Assembly (NCBI GenBank): GCA_021794255.1
Contig: JAJYRF010000062.1
Location: forward strand, 1 to 7,537
DNA from: a bacterium
GTDB taxonomy: Bacteria > SZUA-79 > Acidulodesulfobacterales > Acidulodesulfobacteraceae
Reading direction: 5' to 3'
DNA length: 7,537 nucleotides
Shown: positions 1-6,798 of the stretch, piece by piece
How the letters are laid out: every line of letters begins with the position of its first letter
Position numbering within the stretch: position 1 is the first letter of the stretch
Made by a program: the position numbers and the translations under genes
Notes under the pieces: generated by a model
Seen by the model: the letters and a program-made list of their open reading frames with translations, nothing else
Told to the model about the DNA's origin: nothing
The model's database searches: none

Positions 1-2838
1 AAACATTTTTTAAGCAATCCACCCGAAGGATATATTTATAAAATCGCCAAACATCAAACGAAACTATCAATCAATAAGATATATCTAAAATTTAATCGTT
101 TTGTATTGGGTAACTATGTCAAAAGCGACGTCTTTTCGCCGGCCTTATATAAATCTATTTTTAAGCTTTTTAATTACGCAAGAAAAAACGCCGTCGATTT
201 TGAAATAATTGGTAAATTTATCCGCTCAAGGAATTACGGAGATACACTTTTTTATACAGCTAATTCCGAAGGATTATTATTATTTTCTACATATGCGCTT
301 ACGCTTCCGGATTTAAATCGTACGTGGATTATTGAAATCGAAGATGTTATAACTTTATTTGACCCGTTCTTAAAAAACGGAGATACTAAAGATATCGACA
401 TACATGGAGCGGGTTTTTTTAAGTTATTTAAGCGGCTATACGAATCCCCTCACTGCAAAAGAATTATAACCCATATGAAATCTACAGCCGACAGTATTCC
501 GTCTTTATTTGGCAGCGAATCGATAACTAATAAAATCTCCTACATTCCTCCGGCTGTCGATGTTCCTGTTAATATTAAAATTGATTATCCTAAAAATGAA
601 ATTAATATATTATTTTCAAATTCATGGAACCAACAAGAAGAAGGCTTCTTTCTTAGAGGAGGGATAGACGCTATTAAAGCATTCATATTTATAGCCAAAA
701 AATATCCCAACGTTTCGCTTATAATTAGATCAACTATTCCGGATAATGTTAAAACGCTCTTAAAAGACCTAATTCTTGAGAAAAGAATACAAATCTTCGA
801 AGATAAACTGGATTCAAAAAAATGGGACGAAATTAAAAGTAAGTGCCATATTTATTTATTACCCGCCGCAAGAATTCATGTTGCTTCTCTTCTTGAAGCT
901 ATGTCGTGCGGCATGGCCGTAATATGTTCGGACGGGTGGGGTTTTGAAGAATATATTGAAGACGGCGTAAACGGTCTAATCGTCAGCGGTCGCTATGGCA
1001 ATGTAAGCTGGATTGATTCCGAAAACGGTTTGCTTAGGGAATATTATAGTCCTATGTTTGCGGAAAACGAATCTGTTATTATTCAAATTATGGCAAAAAT
1101 AGAATATCTTATGGAAAATCCGGAAAGGTTTTTAGAAATAAGAAAGACGGCAAGGCAGACCGTTGAAGATAAATACTCCACCGCTAAATACGATAAATCC
1201 TTTAAAAGAGTGCTCGACGATATTTATTCTGAGGGTAATATAGGACATGCTTCTTTAAAAAATAAAGCCGAAAAAAAACATATAGACGATTCTATACTCC
1301 CCTTGTTTTTTGATGAATTAGTCTTAACGAAAGACGAAACAGGCAGGTATATTGTTAAAACAAGCGAAGACTATCATCTCGACAATGAGAATATTTTGTT
1401 TTCTTCATACGGCTATCTTGAATGCTTGGATTATATCAACCACGGTTTTAAATATGACGGCAATATTAAATTTAATGAAGCAATAATTCTTATAATTAAA
1501 AAAATATATAGATATATGTCGGTAATAAAAGGCAATAATAATTCAGGAGATAAAGGCCGTAAGTTAATAATATATGCCGGAAAAGTTAAACCGTTTGTTG
1601 ATACCAAAGTAGGAAGCCATCCCGTTTTTAATTTTGTTAATTATCCGCCTAAAGGTTATTCATTTAGATACCACGACGAATTTGATAATTATTTTTTTAT
1701 TAGGCTATATAGGTTAATATTTATTTACGTTCAAATTATATTCCTTGCTTCCAAGGCCATTGTTAAAGGGATACCCCTTAGCTTTGTGAAACATTTTTTT
1801 AAAACCAGAGGCGGCACGCAATATCAAGTCGAAATGCCCGTTGGTTCTAAAACTACCGTGCTTTATCCCACTTATCCGTTTACTTACGGACAACATTCAT
1901 GGTTTATCGAAATTGAAGATATGCTGACTTTAATGGTTCCCTTTTGCTATAACGGCAATCCTAATATTGAGCTAAACAAAGAAAGTTCAATCATTAGGAT
2001 GTTGGAAATAATGTTTGAATCGTCCCGATTTAAGGGAGTTATATGCCACCTCAGATCGACTGCCGACGGTCTTCGTGAAATATATAGCGGGAATCGGAAA
2101 GTAAAAGAAAAGATTTTTCATATACCGCTCGGCATGTCGTTAGACTCTCCGGTTTATTTTCAAAAAAAGAACATAACGGATAATAAAAAAATCAAGATAC
2201 TTTTTATGAGCGGATGGGCACAAGATCCAAGAGCGTCATTTAGGAGAGGTCTTTTAAATGCCTTGGAATCTTTCGATCGTTTATGTAAAATAAACGACGA
2301 TGCAGTATTAATTTTAAGGACCAAGCTTCCTTCTTTAAGAAAAAAGTATATGGATTTGGTTGAAGACGGCATCAAAAGCCGTAGGATTGTGCTTATAGAA
2401 AATAAGTTGTTAAAATCGGATATTGAAAAAATTTATTATGATTCTGATATTCTTTTGTTTCCGGCTTACAGAATGGCCGTTACTACGCTCCTGCAGGCAA
2501 TGGCGCATTCTCTTGCTATTGTAGCAAGCGATGGATATGGAATCGAAGAGTATATCAAAGACGGCGTCAATGGACTTATTGCCCGCGGCATTTATGGGAA
2601 AAGCGGATATATTGACAAACAAGGAATATTCAGGGAGGACTATGTTTGTTCTTTGGATATAAATGAAGAAGTAGTTAATAATTCGGTTAGATTGATGAAA
2701 TTATTGATTGAAGATAAAAAATTGATGAACTCTATTCAATTTAACGCAAGGAAAGCCGTTGATGATGAATTTTCGATGGAAATGTGGAATAAAAGATTTG
2801 CCGATGTTTTGGCTTATAGCAGTAAGTTAAAGGGTTAA
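1..2838 (+). CDS. Tandem double-domain GT4-like glycosyltransferase, 5' partial
   Basis: The reading frame is open from base 1, giving 945 codons before TAA. The TTG at 106 lies inside the protein and is not its start: residues before it (NPPEGY, 7-12) match YPPKGY in the second half. Two GT-B-type units can be aligned by eye. Unit 1 has WIIEIED from residue 109, a STAD motif, an ILF strand opening the C-terminal Rossmann half, and EAMSCG (Glu 299) followed by SDGWGFEEYIEDGVNGLI. Unit 2 repeats the series with WFIEIED from residue 634, STAD, ILF, and QAMAHS (Gln 832) followed by SDGYGIEEYIKDGVNGLI. About 120-140 poorly conserved residues link them. The family transfers sugars from nucleotide donors to glycan acceptors, usually in the cytoplasm. 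In unit 2 the Glu of the conserved EAM segment is Gln, so that copy may be weakened or non-catalytic. Donor and acceptor cannot be read from the sequence. Confidence 0.88.
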   Translation, partial: KHFLSNPPEGYIYKIAKHQTKLSINKIYLKFNRFVLGNYVKSDVFSPALYKSIFKLFNYARKNAVDFEIIGKFIRSRNYGDTLFYTANSEGLLLFSTYALTLPDLNRTWIIEIEDVITLFDPFLKNGDTKDIDIHGAGFFKLFKRLYESPHCKRIITHMKSTADSIPSLFGSESITNKISYIPPAVDVPVNIKIDYPKNEINILFSNSWNQQEEGFFLRGGIDAIKAFIFIAKKYPNVSLIIRSTIPDNVKTLLKDLILEKRIQIFEDKLDSKKWDEIKSKCHIYLLPAARIHVASLLEAMSCGMAVICSDGWGFEEYIEDGVNGLIVSGRYGNVSWIDSENGLLREYYSPMFAENESVIIQIMAKIEYLMENPERFLEIRKTARQTVEDKYSTAKYDKSFKRVLDDIYSEGNIGHASLKNKAEKKHIDDSILPLFFDELVLTKDETGRYIVKTSEDYHLDNENILFSSYGYLECLDYINHGFKYDGNIKFNEAIILIIKKIYRYMSVIKGNNNSGDKGRKLIIYAGKVKPFVDTKVGSHPVFNFVNYPPKGYSFRYHDEFDNYFFIRLYRLIFIYVQIIFLASKAIVKGIPLSFVKHFFKTRGGTQYQVEMPVGSKTTVLYPTYPFTYGQHSWFIEIEDMLTLMVPFCYNGNPNIELNKESSIIRMLEIMFESSRFKGVICHLRSTADGLREIYSGNRKVKEKIFHIPLGMSLDSPVYFQKKNITDNKKIKILFMSGWAQDPRASFRRGLLNALESFDRLCKINDDAVLILRTKLPSLRKKYMDLVEDGIKSRRIVLIENKLLKSDIEKIYYDSDILLFPAYRMAVTTLLQAMAHSLAIVASDGYGIEEYIKDGVNGLIARGIYGKSGYIDKQGIFREDYVCSLDINEEVVNNSVRLMKLLIEDKKLMNSIQFNARKAVDDEFSMEMWNKRFADVLAYSSKLKG

Positions 2839-2842
2839 ATCT

Positions 2843-2947
2843 GTGGAAATTAATTTTAAGGCCAGTCCAATTATTGCAATTATTGTTCCTTGCTTTAATG
2901 AAGAAAATGTGTTACTAGAAACATCAAAAAAGCTGGGAACGGCTTAA
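2843..2947 (+). pseudogene. Truncated 5' stub of a GT2 glycosyltransferase
   Basis: A GTG start is preceded by AAAGGG (2829-2834), 8 nt upstream, and lies 4 nt after the stop of the preceding gene. It opens a 34-codon frame ending in TAA. The peptide contains IIAIIVPCFNEENVLLETSKK, the N-terminal nucleotide-binding strand of GT2 enzymes. It matches LILVTPCYNEEEVLQETSKR at residues 19-38 of the intact gene that follows. Everything after the KKL position is missing: no DDGS or DxD motif follows in any frame before 3029. The good ribosome site and coupling to the upstream gene suggest this was a real gene of the native locus. Its codons (GCC, CTG, ACG) look more like the flanking genes than the AT-rich block. 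It is most likely a recombination scar. A functional 34-residue peptide seems unlikely. Confidence 0.75.
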
Positions 2948-3028
2948 AATAAACATTAACAATAGATAACACCATGTTAATTAAAATTATTAATCAAAAA
3001 AGGAAAAGAATTTAGACGAAATTATATT

Positions 3029-4030
3029 ATGAATACTTATTTGAATAAAAATGAAATATCAAAATCAATTGATTTGCCAGTTCTAATATTAGTTACACCT
3101 TGTTACAACGAAGAAGAAGTATTACAAGAGACATCAAAAAGACTAATATCAATTTTAGATGAATTGATTAAAGAAAAGAAGATTTCTAAAAATAGTTGTA
3201 TGATTTTTGTTGATGACGGAAGTCGTGATAAAACTTGGGATAACATTGAGTATTTATCAAATAAAACAAAATATATAAAGGGCATAAAACTTTCTAAAAA
3301 TGTAGGTCATCAAATAGCTCTAATAGCTGGTATGGAATATGCTGTAGATAAATGTGATTGCCTTATAACGCTTGACGTTGATTTACAAGACGATGTAGAG
3401 GCTATTAAGTCAATGATTGTAGAGTATAATAGCGGTTATGAAGTGGTATATGGAGTCAGATCTAAGAGAGAAAAAGATGTTTTTTTTAAGAAATTTTCCG
3501 CAGAAATGTTCTATCATGTAATGAAACTTTTAGGCGTAAATATTATTTTTAATCATGCAGATTATCGACTTTTAAGTAAAAGAGCAACAATGTTTTTATT
3601 ATCATTTCAAGAAAGAAATATTTTTATTAGAGGATTAGTTCCCTTAATAGGGTTGCGAAGCACATCAGTTTATTATGAAAGGAATGAGAGATATTCAGGG
3701 GAATCTAAATATTCGCTATATAAAATGTTAAATTTTGCCTTGGATGGCATTACATCTTTTAGCATATTTCCTCTTCGTTTCATCTCTATGATAGGATTTA
3801 TAACATTTTTAACAAGCATATTAATGATTTTTTACGTGTTTTTTGTAAAGTTTTTTACTAACAAAGCATTGCCTGGTTGGGCATCCACTGTTTTACCAAT
3901 CTACTTTATAGGCGGTATCCAGTTGCTATCCTTAGGTATTATTGGAGAGTATTTAGGCAAAATATACAAAGAAACTAAAAGAAGGCCAAGATATTTTATA
4001 GAAAAAGAGGCTTTATATGAAAAAGATTGA
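3029..4030 (+). CDS. GtrB-like GT2 polyprenyl-phosphate glycosyltransferase
   Basis: This 333-residue protein has the full bacterial DPM1-like/GtrB layout. It has PCYNEEE (24-30), VDDGSRD (61-67), KNVGHQIAL (90-98), the metal-binding DVD in LDVDLQDD (116-118), HADYRLLS (176-183) and RYSGESKYSL (221-230). Two C-terminal membrane helices (about 251-273 and 287-309) are joined by a PGWAS loop, and the tail IGEYLGKIY plus RRPRY is typical of the family. The family moves a sugar from a nucleotide donor to undecaprenyl phosphate on the inner face of the membrane; which sugar is not evident. ATG 3029 is the only normal start after an in-frame stop at 2978. Its Shine-Dalgarno is poor: the nearest AGGAAA (3001-3006) is over 20 nt away. 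The next gene overlaps its end by 14 nt, so both are probably co-translated. The gene is AT-rich and appears to replace the truncated paralogue just upstream. Confidence 0.9.
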   Translation: MNTYLNKNEISKSIDLPVLILVTPCYNEEEVLQETSKRLISILDELIKEKKISKNSCMIFVDDGSRDKTWDNIEYLSNKTKYIKGIKLSKNVGHQIALIAGMEYAVDKCDCLITLDVDLQDDVEAIKSMIVEYNSGYEVVYGVRSKREKDVFFKKFSAEMFYHVMKLLGVNIIFNHADYRLLSKRATMFLLSFQERNIFIRGLVPLIGLRSTSVYYERNERYSGESKYSLYKMLNFALDGITSFSIFPLRFISMIGFITFLTSILMIFYVFFVKFFTNKALPGWASTVLPIYFIGGIQLLSLGIIGEYLGKIYKETKRRPRYFIEKEALYEKD

Positions 4031-4751
4031 TTTCGATGATTATGCTACAAAATATAATGATTTGATGCAAAAACAACATGTATTATTAGGAGATATTTCA
4101 TATTATAGCGAACATAAAGTTAAAATAACAAAAAATATAGTCAATAAATATTTTAAAAATAATAATTTTTTAAATATATTAGAGTATGGTTGCGGTATTG
4201 GAAGAAACTTACCTTATCTAAAAAAATATTTTCCAGAATCAAAAATATTTGCTTATGATATATCAACAGAAAGTTTAAAAATTGCAAAGATACAAAATCA
4301 AAATGTGCAATTTATATTTAAAGAAGATATTGAAAAATATAAAAATAAATTTGACCTTATTTTTGTTGCCGGCGTATATCATCATTTACCAATAAATATT
4401 AGAGAAAATATGACTTCTAAAATTAAAACGCTTTTATCTAAAGAGAAGGGGGTAGTTATTATTTTTGAACATAACAAATATAATCCGCTAACTAGGCTCA
4501 TGGTTAGCACTTGCGAATTCGATAATGATGCGATTTTGTTAACTAAGCAAGAATTAAAAATGCTATGTGAAAATAACGGATTTTGTCACATAAGAAGTGG
4601 TTATACCATGTTTGTACCCCCCATTTTTAAAAAATTTGCCTTTTTAGAAAAATTACTACATTGGTTTCCTTTAGGGGGGCAGTATTATATTGTATTAGCT
4701 GATACTACTAATAAAATTGAAAGGAAACGATGTTTGTTATATCATTATTAA
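4017..4751 (+). CDS. Class I SAM-dependent methyltransferase
   Basis: The 244-residue protein has a Rossmann-type methyltransferase core. Motif I is ILEYGCGIGRN (54-64), the SAM-ribose acidic residue is D81 in FAYDIS, a further acidic residue is D104, and motif IV/post-IV reads FDLIFVAGVYHHLP (112-125). The C-terminal part (FPLGGQYYIVLA) resembles the end strand of methyltransferases found in glycan clusters. ATG 4017 has AGAGG at 4006-4010, 6 nt upstream, and overlaps the preceding gene by 14 nt, which indicates tight coupling. By context it probably methylates a sugar or glycan precursor, but no residue identifies the acceptor. The last codons (about IERKRCLLYHY) run over a second ribosome site and start at 4721-4732, so the final residues may be read in parallel with the start of another gene. 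It is as AT-rich as its GT2 neighbour. Confidence 0.85.
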   Translation: MKKIDFDDYATKYNDLMQKQHVLLGDISYYSEHKVKITKNIVNKYFKNNNFLNILEYGCGIGRNLPYLKKYFPESKIFAYDISTESLKIAKIQNQNVQFIFKEDIEKYKNKFDLIFVAGVYHHLPINIRENMTSKIKTLLSKEKGVVIIFEHNKYNPLTRLMVSTCEFDNDAILLTKQELKMLCENNGFCHIRSGYTMFVPPIFKKFAFLEKLLHWFPLGGQYYIVLADTTNKIERKRCLLYHY

Positions 4752-4752
4752 T

Positions 4753-4838
4753 AACCCTCATAGTTTTTTTTGTTTAACCTTTTGGGAAATCGGTTTTGTG
4801 ATATATTATATCACGTAAACATAGAAACTATAAGGGTT
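4753..4838 (+). repeat. Interrupted inverted repeat: terminator or MITE-like element
   Basis: The left arm AACCCTCATAGTTT (4753-4766) pairs with the right arm AAACTATAAGGGTT (4825-4838) with one mismatch in 14. Pairing resumes imperfectly inward through GTTTA (4772-4776) and TAAAC (4816-4820). The right arm runs straight into seven T (4837-4843) and a T-rich tract to about 4854. On the + strand this could be an intrinsic terminator just after the methyltransferase stop, though its roughly 58-nt loop and AT-rich stem are unusual. The other reading is an 86-bp terminal-inverted-repeat element such as a MITE, or a solo insertion-sequence end. No clear target duplication is visible: TTATTA occurs at 4745-4750 and 4842-4847, but the surroundings are too AT-rich to judge. 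Confidence 0.6.
4798..4814. repeat. Perfect 17-nt palindrome inside the inverted repeat
   Basis: GTGATATATTATATCAC has two perfect 8-nt arms around a single central T. It sits nearly centred in the loop of the larger inverted repeat. It could be an inner hairpin of a composite terminator, an operator for a dimeric regulator, or part of a mobile element's core. Nothing in the window identifies a cognate protein. Confidence 0.55.
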
Positions 4839-4976
4839 TTTTTATTATTTTTTTATATATTAGGTAGTTCTAAATCGGGATTTGGGTTAACATCTATATA
4901 TCACAAATAATAAGCGGTGCGGTCTATACTCTAAGTGGCTTTTTGTTTGCAAAATATTTTGCTTTTAAATTTTAGA

Positions 4977-4982
4977 TATAAT
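4977..4982 (+). promoter_or_regulatory. Possible -10 box (TATAAT) before the membrane-protein gene
   Basis: A consensus TATAAT overlaps the first ATG (4981) of the large membrane-protein gene. If used, transcription would start near 4989 and favour the second in-frame ATG at 5002. No -35 box stands at 16-18 nt: TTGTTT at 4943 is too far and TTGCTT at 4959 too near. In DNA this AT-rich a chance match is quite possible. Confidence 0.25.
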
Positions 4983-6504
4983 GAAATATTTTAGGGGAAT
5001 AATGAAACATATATTTTCAAAATCATCGGTAAGATTTAGTGTTTTGATTGTTTTTTTTACATATTTTATTATTTCAATAATATATTGGATGCCACCTTTG
5101 TTTTCGTTTAACAATTATATAATAGGAATAGGTGGAGGGAAGGGTGATCCAGGAGCTTTTATTTGGTTTTTATCTTGGTGGCCATACGCCATACTTCACG
5201 GATTAAACCCTTTTTTAGAAAAGTATGCATGGGCACCATATGGTCAGAATTTAGCATGGGTCAATTCTATTCCTGCCTTAGCAATTTTTATGGGGCCAGT
5301 TACTTATTACTTTGGTCCTGTAGTTTCATATAACATTATAGCTTTACTTTCACCCCCTTTAGCTGCTTTAAGTATGTTTATTTTTACTTATTATTTTACT
5401 AAAAGACTTTTTCCTTCTTTTTTCGCAGGTTATTTTTTTGGGTTTTCATCTTACATGATTGGTGAATTAAGAGGTGCACCCAACCTATATGTTATTTTTC
5501 TTATACCTGTTTTGTTTTTAATTTGCATTATGTTTATGAAAAAGCAAATAAAAAAAACATATTTTATATTTTTTATGTGTATAACTTTAATTATTCAATT
5601 TTGCATTTCTCCGGAAATTTTTACTACAGTTACTTTTTTTGGTTTTATTTCCTGGGTAGTCGGAATTATTGTCTTTAGAAAAGATTATAAAAACTTTTTA
5701 TGTCTTTTTAAATATTTAGCGGTATCTTATTTTTTATCTTTTATTATATTATCGCCTTATTTTTACTATATGTATATAGGATTCTCTCAATTTTCTGCCC
5801 CATCGTCATTATTACTATATTATAATCGATATAATGTGGCAAATGTTCTTGAGTATATTATACCTACCCCTATTACATATTTAGGAGGTAATGCTTTTAT
5901 CCCTTTGACAAATTCATTTATTGGTAATTGGAATGAAATGGGGGCATATCTCGGATTGCCACTTATTGCTATATTGATTATATATATTATAAGAAATTGG
6001 GGTGCTAAACATGTAAAGTTTTTAAGTATAATGTTATTAGTAGTTTTTTTCGCATCTCTCGGAACACCTATTCGTGTTGGGGATATCAGTATTGGGCCAG
6101 GTCCAGGGATTTTGATTTTATTGATACCATTATTACATATAGCAACTCCAGTTAGATTTTCTATGTATATTAGTTTTATTGCATCTATTATAATAGCTCT
6201 TTTTTTAGGTAAATATAATAAATCTATTTTAGCTTATATCAGTGTGTTAATTGCAATTATTTTTATAATTCCAAATGTCCCGGGGAGATATAACAACTTT
6301 ATGGATTCTAAAATATCAATGCCAAAAATATTTAGTACCAAGGAGTATAAAAAGTTAATTTATCCAAATGAAAATATTTTAATTATTCCATTTGGTGTAA
6401 ATGGTTCAAGTATGTTTTATCAGGCTGTGGACAAATTTTATTACAGAACGCCGGATGGTTATCTTGGTCAATCGCCGCAGTATATTTTAAATTACCTATA
6501 TTAA
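4981..6504 (+). CDS. Multi-spanning GT-C-like membrane protein, frame ends early
   Basis: The 507-residue frame (500 if ATG 5002 is used) is very hydrophobic, with roughly ten membrane segments from residue 20 to about 435. It ends in a soluble, probably extracytoplasmic part. A first loop carries KGDPGAFIWFLSWWPYAI (54-71), then GLNPF (74-78) and WAPYGQNLAW (84-93). I recognise this GDP..WFL.WWPYAI..G.NPF...WAP.G.NL.W pattern from a widespread family of uncharacterised bacterial membrane proteins; an acidic residue in the first outer loop, here D56, is typical of GT-C glycosyltransferases. Beside a GtrB-like gene, a GtrC-like role (sugar transfer from undecaprenyl phosphate to a glycan) is plausible but inferred. 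The frame stops inside a conserved-looking C-terminal region (YRTPDGYLGQSPQ, then a TAA at 6502). The continuation is open in the -1 frame to 6776, which would give about 598 residues. Composition is AT-rich like the two preceding genes. Confidence 0.8.
   Translation: MKYFRGIMKHIFSKSSVRFSVLIVFFTYFIISIIYWMPPLFSFNNYIIGIGGGKGDPGAFIWFLSWWPYAILHGLNPFLEKYAWAPYGQNLAWVNSIPALAIFMGPVTYYFGPVVSYNIIALLSPPLAALSMFIFTYYFTKRLFPSFFAGYFFGFSSYMIGELRGAPNLYVIFLIPVLFLICIMFMKKQIKKTYFIFFMCITLIIQFCISPEIFTTVTFFGFISWVVGIIVFRKDYKNFLCLFKYLAVSYFLSFIILSPYFYYMYIGFSQFSAPSSLLLYYNRYNVANVLEYIIPTPITYLGGNAFIPLTNSFIGNWNEMGAYLGLPLIAILIIYIIRNWGAKHVKFLSIMLLVVFFASLGTPIRVGDISIGPGPGILILLIPLLHIATPVRFSMYISFIASIIIALFLGKYNKSILAYISVLIAIIFIIPNVPGRYNNFMDSKISMPKIFSTKEYKKLIYPNENILIIPFGVNGSSMFYQAVDKFYYRTPDGYLGQSPQYILNYLY
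4993..4998 (+). promoter_or_regulatory. Ribosome binding site favouring ATG 5002
   Basis: AGGGGA stands 3 nt before the in-frame ATG at 5002, while the upstream ATG at 4981 has only TTTTAGATATA in front and no Shine-Dalgarno. The spacing is short but the purine match is the best in the region. It suggests that translation starts at codon 8 of the longer reading frame. Confidence 0.45.
6486..6492 (+). other. Slippery heptamer T_TTA_AAT at the frame break
   Basis: In the zero frame of the membrane-protein gene these bases read T TTA AAT, which fits the X_XXY_YYZ pattern of -1 ribosomal frameshift sites. Re-pairing as TTT AAA continues into the 94-codon frame ending at 6776. The zero-frame stop is only 10 nt downstream. 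I see no convincing stimulatory hairpin or upstream Shine-Dalgarno, so a simple one-base deletion here, or a base-calling slip in the T/A runs, explains it as well. Confidence 0.4.
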
Positions 6505-6776
6505 ATACTTTATATAATAATAAAATAATACCACATTTACGCTCTAATTTATTATATTATATAAAATATAGTAAAATAAATGCTATATTAATAATAGGTA
6601 AAAGAGAACAATTAGCATGGGAAAAAATTTTTCAATTATCACATATTTGTATAGCTAAGCATAAAATATCTAGAAATGTTGCAATTTTCTTAATTCATAA
6701 TAAAATAATTTTAAGCCATTCATTTAATTGCTATTATAATTATAATAATGTATTAGTTCCTAATTCGTGGAAATAA
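6492..6776 (+). pseudogene. Out-of-frame C-terminal tail of the membrane protein
   Basis: From 6492 the -1 frame is open for 94 codons to TAA at 6774-6776. That is long for DNA this AT-rich, and it begins where the main frame ends. It reads LPILNTLYNNKIIPHLRS and continues to NAILIIGKREQLAWEKIF. This resembles the end domain I recall for such membrane proteins, where a short helix is followed by a hydrophobic strand and a charged, Trp-containing helix. It has no start codon or ribosome site of its own near the junction, so it is best read as the displaced end of the preceding gene and not as a separate gene. It fills the stretch to the next gene, leaving a 22-nt spacer. Confidence 0.7.
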
Positions 6777-6798
6777 AAAATAAAACAACTATATACAC

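Larger units (their letters stand above)
4730..4975 (+). pseudogene. Possible remnant of a small GtrA-like membrane protein, frame-broken
   Basis: An ATG at 4730, with AAGGA at 4721-4725, overlaps the methyltransferase end by 22 nt and begins the hydrophobic peptide MFVISLLITLIVFFV before a stop at 4775. A second frame is open from 4764 to 4907 and contains RVFLLFFYILGSSKSGFGL. A third is open from 4874 to a TAG at 4973-4975 and ends in SGAVYTLSGFLFAKYFAFKF, resembling the C-terminal helix and KYFVFK-type tail of GtrA flippases. Joining the pieces needs two frame changes and gives a short membrane protein of about 82 residues, less than GtrA's usual ~120. GtrA moves undecaprenyl-phosphate sugars across the membrane and normally sits next to gtrB, which fits here. 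The stop-free runs are short for AT-rich DNA and could be chance, and the inverted repeat at 4753-4838 lies across the middle piece. The 3' piece is the better supported. Confidence 0.33.

Noticed and set aside
106..108. TTG as the start of the first gene
   Set aside because: The frame is open to base 1, and the residues before TTG align with the second repeat unit, so the gene begins outside the window.
1714..2622. Three minus-strand frames of 60-71 codons within the double glycosyltransferase
   Set aside because: They lie opposite conserved glycosyltransferase motifs and have no convincing start signals or recognisable products.
2956..2987. TTAACA ... TAAAAT as a promoter for the GtrB-like gene
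   Set aside because: The spacing is 20 nt and such matches are expected by chance in this AT-rich gap.
2974..3015. A 13-codon frame starting at ATG 2974
   Set aside because: It has no ribosome site, is very short, and encodes a Lys-rich peptide of no recognisable type in AT-rich DNA.
3103..3285. A 60-codon minus-strand frame within the GtrB-like gene
   Set aside because: It lies opposite the conserved NEEE and DDGS motifs and is an antisense shadow.
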